A stretch of DNA of 11,241 nt from Rhodospirillales bacterium (GCA_018648445.1 JABGRG010000119.1:1-11241); one strand, 5' to 3'; shown: positions 1 through 6,373, numbered from the stretch's first letter. The notes: generated by a model from the sequence alone, not told the origin. A program made the numbers and translations.

Positions 1-794
1 AGGATAAACGGCAGAAAGGCCCGACCGTAAGTGTCCACCAGTCCGACCAGCAACGCTCCCACCAATGCGCCGCGCACCGAGCCGATGCCGCCGATGATGA
101 TCACCACGAAGGTAAGGATCAGGATTTTTTCGCCCATGCCCACTTCAATGGCCAGCATGGGTCCGGCCATGGCTCCGGCCAGCCCGGCCAGCATTGCGCC
201 AATGCCGAAAACGATGGTGAACAGACGGTCGATGTTGACACCCATGGCGCCGACCATTTCGCGGTGCGTGGCCCCGGCGCGGATCAGCATCCCCAGGCGG
301 GTGTTGAGGATCAGATGACGCAGCCCCAACCCCACCACCAGACCGATGAGAATGATAAACAACCGGTAGGCCGGATAGGGAGCGCCGGGAATAAACTCCA
401 GCGTCCCCGACAGAACTTTCGGCGTGGACAGAAACAGCGCCTGCGCCCCCCAGATGATCTTGGTCAATTCGTTAAACGTTAAGATGATCCCGAATGTGGC
501 CAGCACCTGATCCAGATGGTCGCGATCATAAAGGCGGCGGAAGGCGATCAATTCAATCACCATGCCGGTGATCCCGGCGGCGACCATGGCCGCCGCCACG
601 CCCAGGGCAAAACTGCCGCTGGCCATGGTCACGGTCGCCGCCACATAGGCGCCGACCATGTACAGCGAACCATGCGCCAGATTGATCATGTGCATGATGC
701 CGAAGACCAGGGTCAGCCCGGCGGCCATCAGAAACAGCATCACCCCTTGCTGGAGGCCGTTAAGGGTTTGCTCTAGGAACAGAACAAGGGTCAT
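1..794 (-). CDS. LivH-type ABC transporter permease, partial (3' end outside window)
   Basis: This is an inner-membrane permease of a branched-chain-amino-acid-type (HAAT) ABC importer. Reading leftward from ATG at 792-794, the frame stays open to the window edge, giving about 264 residues. LivH proteins usually have about 290-310, so some 30 C-terminal residues are missing. The N-terminus (MTLVLFLEQTLNGLQQG) and the following stretch with LTLVFGIMHMINLAHGSLYM are hallmark LivH sequence. Further on come the motif LRHLILNTRLGMLIRA and the loop GATHREMVGAMGVN, followed by a GGIGSVRGA turn. The protein is strongly hydrophobic with several membrane segments. It lies downstream of the binding-protein gene on the same strand, 70 bases away, with a terminator-like hairpin between them. 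Family assignment is secure. The transported substrate cannot be told; related systems carry amino acids, amides or aromatic acids. Confidence 0.93.
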   Translation of the reverse strand, partial: MTLVLFLEQTLNGLQQGVMLFLMAAGLTLVFGIMHMINLAHGSLYMVGAYVAATVTMASGSFALGVAAAMVAAGITGMVIELIAFRRLYDRDHLDQVLATFGIILTFNELTKIIWGAQALFLSTPKVLSGTLEFIPGAPYPAYRLFIILIGLVVGLGLRHLILNTRLGMLIRAGATHREMVGAMGVNIDRLFTIVFGIGAMLAGLAGAMAGPMLAIEVGMGEKILILTFVVIIIGGIGSVRGALVGALLVGLVDTYGRAFLPFI

Positions 795-816
795 GGCGTG
801 GTCAATTCACGAAACG

Positions 817-850
817 AAAAAAGACCAGGGGAAGTGGTCTTCCCCCGGTC
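817..850 (-). terminator. Intercistronic terminator or attenuator between binding protein and permease
   Basis: On the minus strand the RNA reads GACCGGGGGAAG, loop ACCA, then CTTCCCCTGGTC followed by six U. The 12-bp stem (839-850 with 823-834) has a single G-U wobble. This has the full form of a Rho-independent terminator. It sits just after the binding-protein stop codon and before the permease start. Partial termination here would give much more binding protein than permease, as is common in such importers. That function is inferred from position. Confidence 0.8.
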
Positions 851-864
851 CCTGTCAAATCCGA

Positions 865-2034
865 TCACATTTTGCAATCGACGGCGTAGGCATCGCCGTG
901 ATTGGTAAAGACCTTGGCCACGATCTCGTTGGTTGCGGCATCGCCGTCCTTGATGACTTCGCGCACATAGATGTCCTGGATCGGGTGCTGGTTGGGACCG
1001 AACTTGAAGGCACCACGCACCGAGTTGAACTCGGCGGCCTTGAGCGCCGCGCGGAAGGCGTCCGCATCATCCATGTTGCCGCCAACCTTGGCGATGGCCC
1101 CGTCGAGCAGCAGCGCCGCGTCGTAACCCTGCGATGCGTAAAGCGAGGGCTTGCGGCCATAGGCTTCAATGTAGGCTCCCGCAAAGGCCTTGTTGGCGGC
1201 ATTGTCCAGATCGTGGGAATACTGCGACGTGTTGAACGTTCCCACTGCGGCGTCGCCGACGGCCCCGAGGATGCCCTCGTCAAACGAGAAGGCGGGACCG
1301 TACAGCGGGATGCTGCCGGTCAAACCGGACTGGGCGTATTGTTTGATAAAGTTGACACCCATGCCGCCCGGCAGGAAGAAGAACACGGCGTCGGGCTTGG
1401 CCGCGCGCAGGTTGGCGATTTCAGCCGCATAGTCCACCTGACCCAGCTTGGTGTAGACCTCGGCTGCGATCTTGCCCTTGAAAAAACGTTTGAACCCGGC
1501 CAGCGCGTCCTTGCCTGCGGGATAGTTGGGGGCCAGCAAATAGACGTTCTTGAACGCCTTGTCGTTGACGAACTGGCCCATGGCTTCGTGCAGGTTGTCG
1601 TTCTGCCAAGCGACGTTGAAGTAGTTCTTGTCGCACTTGGCTCCCGCCAGCGCCGAAGGTCCGGCATTGGGGCTGATGTAGACTTTGCCCGCGCGCGTCA
1701 CGGCCGGAACCACGGCCATGGCCAGATTGGACCAGACGATGCCGGTCACCACGTCCACGTTGTCCTGCTTGATCATGCGCGTCGCGGCTTGCTTAGCGTT
1801 TTCCACCTTGCGCGCGTCATCAACGACGATCAGCTCCGTCGCCACGCCGCCCAGCTTGCCGCCCTTTTGCTTGAGCGCCAGCGCGAACCCGTCGCGGATG
1901 TCGATGCCCAGCCCGGCCCCGCCGCCCGACAAGGTGGTGATCATGCCGATTTTAACGGGATCGGCGGCGAACGCCTGCACCGCGGCCAAAAGGCCCACGG
2001 CTGCGGCGGCGGTATAAATGCTAAAACGTTTCAT
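865..2034 (-). CDS. Branched-chain-amino-acid-type ABC transporter substrate-binding protein
   Basis: This periplasmic solute-binding protein (Peripla_BP_6 / LivK-like, 389 residues) captures the ligand for the ABC importer whose permease follows. The N-terminus MKRFSIYTAAAAVGLLAAVQ plus AFA forms a signal peptide, with probable cleavage after residue 23 before ADPVKIG. The mature protein starts with the typical VKIGMITTLSGGGAGLG and continues with DDARKVENA, a VYISPNAGPSALAG block and GYDAALLLDGAIAKVG near the C-terminus. The frame is open 34 codons further upstream, but ATG at 2032-2034 is preferred. It begins the signal peptide and has GGGGGGAG about 11 bases upstream. The mature protein has only two cysteines, C134 and C387 (the latter in the final three residues), which could form a disulfide. 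Ligand unknown. The nearest remembered relatives include aromatic-acid and amino-acid binders, but the sequence alone does not decide. Confidence 0.93.
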   Translation of the reverse strand: MKRFSIYTAAAAVGLLAAVQAFAADPVKIGMITTLSGGGAGLGIDIRDGFALALKQKGGKLGGVATELIVVDDARKVENAKQAATRMIKQDNVDVVTGIVWSNLAMAVVPAVTRAGKVYISPNAGPSALAGAKCDKNYFNVAWQNDNLHEAMGQFVNDKAFKNVYLLAPNYPAGKDALAGFKRFFKGKIAAEVYTKLGQVDYAAEIANLRAAKPDAVFFFLPGGMGVNFIKQYAQSGLTGSIPLYGPAFSFDEGILGAVGDAAVGTFNTSQYSHDLDNAANKAFAGAYIEAYGRKPSLYASQGYDAALLLDGAIAKVGGNMDDADAFRAALKAAEFNSVRGAFKFGPNQHPIQDIYVREVIKDGDAATNEIVAKVFTNHGDAYAVDCKM

Positions 2035-2299
2035 CTCGAACCAAACTCCCCCCACGGAAAACAACTCACACGAAAACCCGCGCTTCAAGTCACACCCGCA
2101 GAACACTAGGGTATGTTCGGCATTCAAGCAACGCATATGCGCGCTGGATGCAGGCTGTTGGCGGTGTGGGCGGATATTCAGACTTACCTAACTCCGCCGG
2201 TTTGGGGGCCGCTTCACCCCCCCAACGTCCGCTTTTCGAAGTTAAGCAGAAGCGAAATCAGACACTCGCTGACAGCCGGTGTTGAGCCGGAGGGGACGT
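2035..2299. other. Non-coding gap upstream of the ABC importer genes
   Basis: This 265-base gap lies downstream of the small membrane-protein gene and upstream of the binding-protein gene, both on the minus strand, so it should hold the importer promoter. I see no convincing -35/-10 pair. A perfect 10-bp palindrome, CGCATATGCG (2132-2141), lies about 100 bases upstream of the binding-protein start and could be an operator. The part around 2195-2260 is unusual in base composition (a run of G, then runs of C) and has CGCTT/AAGCG arms. No gene or known RNA is recognised. Confidence 0.4.
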
Positions 2300-2575
2300 T
2301 TACATTAACAGAAGGATTGCAGCGACCAAGATGGCGCAAGCAATCAGAAGAATGGTGATGGCCCAGCTTTTTAATTTGATTGACGTTTGGTTCGGCGTTT
2401 TACTGGCAGACGGCGCGTCTTTCTCACCGATACGTCGTGCCACGTCCGCTTTTGCAAGCTCACGCTTCCAAGGACGGGCAATAACGCCATCATCCAGCAG
2501 CTTTGTGATTTCCTCTGTTGAGGCTTTGCTCAGTGTGGCCTTAAATGCTGCCACCTCTTGCGGATCTTCAGACAT
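2300..2575 (-). CDS. Small hypothetical protein with a C-terminal membrane anchor
   Basis: This 91-residue protein matches no family I recognise. Residues 1-68 are hydrophilic and charged, beginning MSEDPQEVAAFKATLSKAS and including a helical KLLDDGVIARPWKRELAKAD stretch. Residues about 70-91 (WAITILLIACAILVAAILLL and a final Met) form one hydrophobic span ending at the C-terminus. This predicts a tail-anchored topology with the N-terminal part in the cytoplasm. The overlapping plus-strand frame lacks such organised composition, so the minus strand is chosen. The ribosome binding site upstream of ATG at 2573-2575 is weak. The gene has no obvious tie to its neighbours, being 265 bases from the importer and divergent from the dehydrogenase side. 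Confidence 0.6.
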   Translation of the reverse strand: MSEDPQEVAAFKATLSKASTEEITKLLDDGVIARPWKRELAKADVARRIGEKDAPSASKTPNQTSIKLKSWAITILLIACAILVAAILLLM

Positions 2576-2936
2576 AGTATACTGCCATTCATTTGGTTTA
2601 ATTGATTATGCTACAGCACATACCAAACTGAAGATATATCACCGCAAACCTCAAGTGGGAAAGTTTTAGTATTTACGCGCCTGCACCAATGTCGGTTTAT
2701 GGCTAGATGCAGACGACTGGTGCCCGATGTCATGAGCTCCGCTTTTGGGCGTCAGGCAGACCTTTTTTCCAATGCCCAAGCAAAGAAACTCTTTGGTGTC
2801 AGGGAGCGTGCGCGCGAGCGTGGCTGGAAGGCGGGAGGTGATAAACCAGCGGCCAAAGCGTTTTCTCTGGTTTGACGAAGAGGTTTCCCAGTATGGTGCG
2901 CCGAATTCGAAACAGCGGACAAATTGGGGAAATATA
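2576..2936. other. Gap between the small membrane protein and the first dehydrogenase
   Basis: These 361 bases separate two divergent genes and must contain promoters for both, but no strong -35/-10 pair stands out. The left 80 bases are AT-rich. The arms AAACCAG (2843-2849) and CTGGTTT (2867-2873) form a 7-bp hairpin. The last 25 bases, CGGACAAATTGGGGAAATAT, resemble the stretch just before the second dehydrogenase (CGGACAAAACGGAGGAAATG), so at least part of the upstream region is probably shared by the paralogues. A 58-codon open frame (2699-2875) lies inside and is listed separately. Confidence 0.4.
2699..2875 (+). CDS. Possible small ORF or gene remnant, 58 codons
   Basis: ATG at 2699-2701 opens a frame that ends at TGA 2873-2875. 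The product begins MARCRRLVPDVMSSAFGR and continues through AQAKKLFGVRERARERGWK. It is strongly basic and looks more protein-like than most chance frames. No Shine-Dalgarno sequence precedes either the first ATG or the internal one at 2732. I recognise no family. It may be the tail of a decayed gene, or a chance frame within the 5' leader of the dehydrogenase gene that starts 61 bases downstream. Confidence 0.2.
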   Translation: MARCRRLVPDVMSSAFGRQADLFSNAQAKKLFGVRERARERGWKAGGDKPAAKAFSLV

Positions 2937-3827
2937 ATGAAGCGTGCAGGTGTCGTGGGTATTGGTGATATGGGCAGCGGCCTTGCCAAGAACCTTATCA
3001 AAAACGGGTTCGAGACGGCGGGCTGGGATATCGACGATAAGCGCATGGTGGCGTTCGCGGAGCTGGGCGGAAACGGACAGCCGACCGCGGCCGAAGTCGG
3101 CAAATACGCCGACGCCGTCTACGTCATGGTCATGAACGGGGATCAGGCAAAGGAAGTCGTCCTCGGTGAAAACGGCCTGATCCGGACGTTGGAGCCGGGT
3201 TCGGTGGTGATTATGACCGCGACCATCAAGGCCCCCGAAATTCGCGACATCGAACAAGGTCTCGAAGGAACCGGCATCGAAATGATCGACAGTCCCGTCA
3301 GCGGCGGGTTCCCCGGCGCGCAGGGCGGTACACTGACGATGATGGCAGCGGGTAAGGCCGAAGTGCTGGAAACGTACCGCCCGGTCATGGAGGCGGTCAG
3401 CGCGAACATCCATATCGTCGGTGACAAGATCGGCGATGGTCAGACCGTTAAAGGTTGCCTGCAATCGTTGTTCGGCGCGATCTTCTCCGCCACTTTCGAA
3501 ATGTCGGCTCTGGCGGCCAAGGCGGGCATCAGCGGACAGGTTCTGTACGACGTGGTCAGCACGTCAAGCGCCAGCAGCCCCGCAGGCAACACCGCGCTGG
3601 CAAACATCATCGACCGCAAATTCGAGAATACCGGCAGTTCAATTAGAACCATGCACAAGGATTTGACGATCTCCATGGATCTGGCGCGCGATCTGGGCGT
3701 GCCGCTGTTTACGGCGGCGACCTCCATGCAGTTGTTCCAGGCGGGTATCACCAAGCATCCCGACGGGGACAACCAGATCGTCACAAGGGTCATGGAAGAT
3801 ATCGTCGGTGCCGGATTGAAGCGCTAA
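2937..3827 (+). CDS. NAD(P)-dependent beta-hydroxyacid dehydrogenase (3-hydroxyisobutyrate dehydrogenase family), copy 1
   Basis: This 296-residue cytoplasmic oxidoreductase oxidises a beta-hydroxyacid, or reduces the matching semialdehyde, with a nicotinamide cofactor. The N-terminal Rossmann motif is GIGDMGSGLAKNLIKNG (8-24), followed by an Asp at the end of the second strand (D31 in GWDIDD), which suggests NAD preference. The substrate motif is DSPVSGGFPGAQGGTL (118-133). The catalytic lysine is K172 in GDGQTVKGCLQSL; the position four residues later, usually Asn, is Gln (Q176). ATG at 2937 is chosen over the frame's 64-codon extension because it opens the Rossmann fold, has GGGGA six bases upstream, and matches the start of the paralogue at 8459. 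By eye the two are roughly 70% identical over full length with a one-residue gap. Exact substrate is unknown; tartronate semialdehyde, tetronates and hydroxyisobutyrate are possible for the family. Confidence 0.93.
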   Translation: MKRAGVVGIGDMGSGLAKNLIKNGFETAGWDIDDKRMVAFAELGGNGQPTAAEVGKYADAVYVMVMNGDQAKEVVLGENGLIRTLEPGSVVIMTATIKAPEIRDIEQGLEGTGIEMIDSPVSGGFPGAQGGTLTMMAAGKAEVLETYRPVMEAVSANIHIVGDKIGDGQTVKGCLQSLFGAIFSATFEMSALAAKAGISGQVLYDVVSTSSASSPAGNTALANIIDRKFENTGSSIRTMHKDLTISMDLARDLGVPLFTAATSMQLFQAGITKHPDGDNQIVTRVMEDIVGAGLKR

Positions 3828-3846
3828 ACCAACGAGTCCGGGATTT

Positions 3847-3871
3847 GCGGCCGCTGAAGATGAGCGGCCGC
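3847..3871. terminator. GC-rich hairpin between convergent genes
   Basis: The arms GCGGCCGCT (3847-3855) and AGCGGCCGC (3863-3871) form a 9-bp perfect stem around a 7-base loop. It lies 19 bases after the dehydrogenase stop and touches the stop codon of the convergent LacI-type regulator. Neither side has a run of T, so it is not a classical Rho-independent terminator. It may still pause polymerase or protect the ends of the converging transcripts. Confidence 0.5.
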
Positions 3872-4914
3872 TACTCTTCGCTGGACGGCGTCCAGTCCTG
3901 CAGATTTTCCTTGATAACGACCTGGACCGGCAATCGTTCGACCGACACCGTTCGTCGTTCGCAAAAATCGATCAACGCCGTTACGGCCTTGTTTGCCGCC
4001 GTACGCATGTCCTGATGGATAACAACGTCCATTGAGCCGTCAAGCAGGTAACGTTGCGTGCGCTCCGTCAAGTTGTGCCCGACAAAAATGATTTCACGGT
4101 CACGCTTGTGCTCCGTTAGTGCCTGCACAATGCCCCGGGTGCCGCCACCGACGTTATATATTCCAACGAGATCTTTGCGCTCCTCAAGAACCGCGTTGAT
4201 CTGCGCATAGTTGTTTTCCGAGTCGTCCCGGCCCGAGACCAGGTCCAGCACCTCGTATTGCGGATACTCGGAACGCAGCACACTTCTAAACCCCATCTCG
4301 CGTTCTTCGTGGCTGCAGTAAAGCTGCCCTCCCCACAGCACGGCGACCTTTCCCGGTGAGCGCAAAAAGCGCCCCATCAATTGACCGGCGGTACGCCCCG
4401 CCGCGCGGTTGTCCATGCCGACATAATCGATGATTTCCGATCCATGCAAATTCGACATGAGTGCTAGTGTGGGCATCCCTTGTGTCGCGAGCCATGTCAC
4501 GGTGTTTCGAACTTCCGGGTGATCCAGCGCCTGAAAGGCCAGACCCGAACTTCCTCTTTCCGCACACTCCATCAGTTTGGCCGCAAGGGCAATGGGGTTC
4601 ATCTTCTCAACGAACGAGCAGATAACTTCCACCTGGCTTTCGAGGCCGGCATCCCGGAATGAAGTGCTAAGCGCTTCCGTTGAGGGACCGGCCTCGGCGG
4701 GAAGAATGACGTCGAAGGCGTATCGCCGCCCTTGCTGGGCGGCCCGCGAATGCGACGGGCCTCGGGCTGCAAGGTTATTGATTGCCCGCTTCACGCGCTC
4801 GGTCGTTGCCCAGCCGACGCCTTCCCGATTATTCAGAACCCGGTCAACCGTAGCCGTGCTTACATTCGCCTCATGGGCGATGTCGATGATTCTAGCCTTT
4901 CTCTCGCGTCGCAT
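3871..4914 (-). CDS. LacI-family transcriptional regulator
   Basis: This DNA-binding regulator (347 residues) most likely controls the divergent TRAP operon. The N-terminus has the LacI helix-turn-helix, IIDIAHEANVSTATVDRVLN (about 9-28), followed by REGVGWATTERVKRAINNLA up to the hinge. The rest is a periplasmic-binding-protein-like sensor domain of the sugar-binding type (about 68-340), with DYVGMDNRAAGRTAGQLMGR, the loop GKVAVLWGG and the ligand-pocket region IIFVGHNLTERTQRYL. The start is ATG at 4912-4914, preceded by GGAG about eight bases away, and a promoter fits just upstream. The effector is unknown; by context it should be the TRAP substrate or an early catabolic intermediate. Repression relieved by ligand is the usual mode, though some members of this sensor type activate. 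Confidence 0.93.
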   Translation of the reverse strand: MRRERKARIIDIAHEANVSTATVDRVLNNREGVGWATTERVKRAINNLAARGPSHSRAAQQGRRYAFDVILPAEAGPSTEALSTSFRDAGLESQVEVICSFVEKMNPIALAAKLMECAERGSSGLAFQALDHPEVRNTVTWLATQGMPTLALMSNLHGSEIIDYVGMDNRAAGRTAGQLMGRFLRSPGKVAVLWGGQLYCSHEEREMGFRSVLRSEYPQYEVLDLVSGRDDSENNYAQINAVLEERKDLVGIYNVGGGTRGIVQALTEHKRDREIIFVGHNLTERTQRYLLDGSMDVVIHQDMRTAANKAVTALIDFCERRTVSVERLPVQVVIKENLQDWTPSSEE

Positions 4915-4937
4915 TTGCTCGCTCCGATTTATGCGAC

Positions 4938-4967
4938 TTTATAGCAATGACCACGCCTGTTTCCCAA
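4938..4967 (-). promoter_or_regulatory. Candidate promoter of the LacI-type regulator gene
   Basis: On the minus strand, TTGGGA (4962-4967) and TATAAA (4938-4943) are spaced by 18 bases. This is a fair sigma-70-type pair and would start transcription about 15-20 bases before the regulator's ATG. It is one of few plausible pairs in the intergenic region. Prediction only. Confidence 0.5.
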
Positions 4968-5019
4968 GCGTCATTTTTGGATTATTGCACATAAAAAACA
5001 TCAAGAATACATCAATGAT

Positions 5020-5033
5020 GCATCGCACGATGC
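5020..5033. promoter_or_regulatory. Candidate operator: inverted repeat GCATCG-CA-CGATGC
   Basis: A perfect 6-bp inverted repeat with a 2-base centre sits 7 bases upstream of the -35 box of the TRAP promoter. It is overlapped by two smaller palindromes, ATCAATGAT (5011-5019) and GATGCATC (5017-5024). The position between divergent regulator and target genes fits a regulator binding site. Binding just upstream of -35 could also suit an activator. The link to the LacI-type protein is inferred. Confidence 0.45.
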
Positions 5034-5040
5034 CTTATTG

Positions 5041-5070
5041 TTGACTCTGTCGTCATTGTTCGATTATCAT
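5041..5070 (+). promoter_or_regulatory. Candidate promoter of the TRAP operon
   Basis: TTGACT (5041-5046) and TATCAT (5065-5070) are spaced by 18 bases and resemble sigma-70 consensus boxes. Transcription would begin near 5077-5080, leaving a 5' untranslated leader of about 250 bases before the DctP-type gene at 5329. Confidence 0.6.
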
Positions 5071-5103
5071 CCCGCCGCGATTAGATGTTTCGTAAGGCGC
5101 GTC

Positions 5104-5265
5104 GAGGATTCCTTTTGGGATAGCGCCCACGGACCGTGAGGTGCTTCGTGCATCGTGAAATCGAAATCCTCTCATTTGTCCACATCCGGCCCGCAAGGGC
5201 GGGACGGTGGTTATGAAAGAGCAGCACCCGGTTTGCCGGTCCAAGGTTGGGTTTGTGCTGTTCCG
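5104..5265 (+). promoter_or_regulatory. Structured 5' leader of the TRAP operon (leader 1), possible cis-regulatory RNA
   Basis: The long leader before the TRAP genes can fold into several helices. GAGGATT (5104-5110) pairs with AATCCTC (5165-5171) and encloses 54 bases. Inside is the hairpin GGTGC-TTCGT-GCATC (5140-5154). Downstream are CCCGC-AAGG-GCGGG (5190-5203), flanked by CCG/CGG, and GAGCAGCAC (5219-5227) pairing with GTGCTGTTC (5255-5263), which encloses CCGG-TTTG-CCGG (5228-5239). The closing helix, the internal hairpin position and several sequence blocks recur at 8283-8440. A 26-codon ORF (5213-5293) also lies in the leader. I do not recognise a known riboswitch class. The ligand, if any, is unknown. 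Confidence 0.5.
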
Positions 5266-5328
5266 ACCAAAGGAAACCGACGTGAAGATTTGAAGCGTTA
5301 ACCAACAGCTGAAAACAGGGAGCTAAAG

Positions 5329-6327
5329 ATGAAAAAATTAGTATCGACATTGTTTGGCGGTCTCATTGGTGCGGCCATGGTTGCCAGCCCGGCCGTTGCG
5401 GCTGATTTCGTATTCAAATACGGCAACTCGCAGCCGGAAAAAGACGGGCGCAGCCAGTCCATGGTGTTCTTCGAGAAAGAACTCGAAAAACGCTCGGGTG
5501 GCCGCATCGACGTTGAAAACTATTTCAGCGCCGTGCTGGGTAACGAACGCGAAATGATGGATCAGGTCGCGACCGGTTTGATCCAGGGCACGCGCGGTGG
5601 CTTCTTCACCGACGTCAACCCGAAATTCTCCATCCTTCAGTTGCCGTTCCTGGTCGCCAACTGGGACGAGGCGATCTGTCTGGTCCGTAGCGACTGGATG
5701 AAGGGGGTTCAGGCCGAAGGTTCCAAGGGCAAGTATCACGTGCCCGCCACGGGTATCAGCCAGGGCTTCCGCGCCCACACCAATAATGTCCGCCCGCTCA
5801 AGGTCCCGGCCGACTTAAAAGGCCTGAAGATGCGCGTTCCGCAGCAGGAAGTGTACATTGAAACCTCCAAGGCCCTTGGCGCCAGCCCGCAGGCGATGCC
5901 GTTCTCCGAAGCCTATCAGGCTTTCAAAACGGGCGTAATCGACGGTCAGGATAACCCGCCCGCCAATATCGCGGCCTACAAGGTCGAAGAAGTGCAGAAG
6001 TACATGTCGATCACCAACTATTCGACAGGCCCCGATCCGTTGATGATCAACAAAGCCTGGTATGACAAGCTTCCCGCCGATCTGCAAAAGACCTTCGACG
6101 CGGTCGCCGTCGAAGCGCTGGCCCATTCCGACAAGACGTATCGGGACGGTGAAGCCGACATGATCAAGACGCTCGGCAAGCAGATGGAAGTCAACTACGT
6201 GACAGGCAAGGAACTGGCCATGTTTGTTGACCTCGCAAAGCCGGTGCACGCCATCTTCGTCGGCAAGGGTGACTTCACCCAGGCCGATATCGATGGTGCG
6301 GTTGCTGCCGCGCGTTCTTGCAAATAA
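5329..6327 (+). CDS. TRAP transporter substrate-binding protein, DctP type
   Basis: This periplasmic receptor (332 residues) delivers a carboxylate-type ligand to the TRAP membrane subunits encoded next. The signal peptide occupies residues 1-24, ending ASPAVA before ADFVFKYG. The mature part begins with the usual FVFKYGNSQPEKDGRSQ. The diagnostic DctP block runs from DLKGLKMRVPQQEVY (R169 is the expected ligand-carboxylate arginine) through ALGASPQAMPFSEAYQAFKT to GVIDGQDNPPANI. The length is typical. A GGGAG ribosome binding site (5318-5322) lies six bases before the ATG. Two cysteines, C117 and C331, are the only ones and could form a disulfide. It is the first gene of the operon, preceded by a structured leader and followed by a terminator-like hairpin. 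The ligand cannot be read from sequence alone; C4-dicarboxylates and sugar acids are both plausible. Confidence 0.95.
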   Translation: MKKLVSTLFGGLIGAAMVASPAVAADFVFKYGNSQPEKDGRSQSMVFFEKELEKRSGGRIDVENYFSAVLGNEREMMDQVATGLIQGTRGGFFTDVNPKFSILQLPFLVANWDEAICLVRSDWMKGVQAEGSKGKYHVPATGISQGFRAHTNNVRPLKVPADLKGLKMRVPQQEVYIETSKALGASPQAMPFSEAYQAFKTGVIDGQDNPPANIAAYKVEEVQKYMSITNYSTGPDPLMINKAWYDKLPADLQKTFDAVAVEALAHSDKTYRDGEADMIKTLGKQMEVNYVTGKELAMFVDLAKPVHAIFVGKGDFTQADIDGAVAAARSCK

Positions 6328-6342
6328 GCAATAATGCCCAGG

Positions 6343-6373
6343 GACGCCCGGACGGTTTGTCCGGGCGTCTTTT
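6343..6373 (+). terminator. Intra-operon terminator or attenuator after the DctP-type gene
   Basis: GACGCCCGGAC (6343-6353) and GTCCGGGCGTC (6359-6369) form a perfect 11-bp stem around GGTTT, followed by TTTT (6370-6373). It lies 15 bases after the binding-protein stop and 49 before the next start. It should lower expression of the membrane subunits relative to the binding protein while allowing some read-through. This mirrors the hairpin at 817-850. Confidence 0.85.

Noticed and set aside
658..2109. 483-residue plus-strand open frame over the ABC binding-protein gene
   Set aside because: It is antisense to a clear binding protein with signal peptide. The frame is open because of GC-rich third positions on the other strand, and its product matches no family.
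2035..2136. 34-codon N-terminal extension of the ABC binding protein
   Set aside because: It would bury the signal peptide, and the internal ATG at 2032-2034 has a strong GGGGGGAG site.
2745..2936. 64-codon N-terminal extension of the first dehydrogenase
   Set aside because: The paralogue starts at the equivalent of 2937, the Rossmann fold begins there, and GGGGA precedes that ATG. The extension has no family counterpart.
2666..3103. 145-residue minus-strand frame (2666-3103) and the 221-residue minus-strand frame at 2799-3464
   Set aside because: Both are antisense shadows of the dehydrogenase and its leader, with no recognisable family and no ribosome binding site.
3847..3871. Two GCGGCCGC sites as a sign of cloned or engineered DNA
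   Set aside because: They are the two arms of a natural hairpin between convergent genes, with no vector sequence around them.
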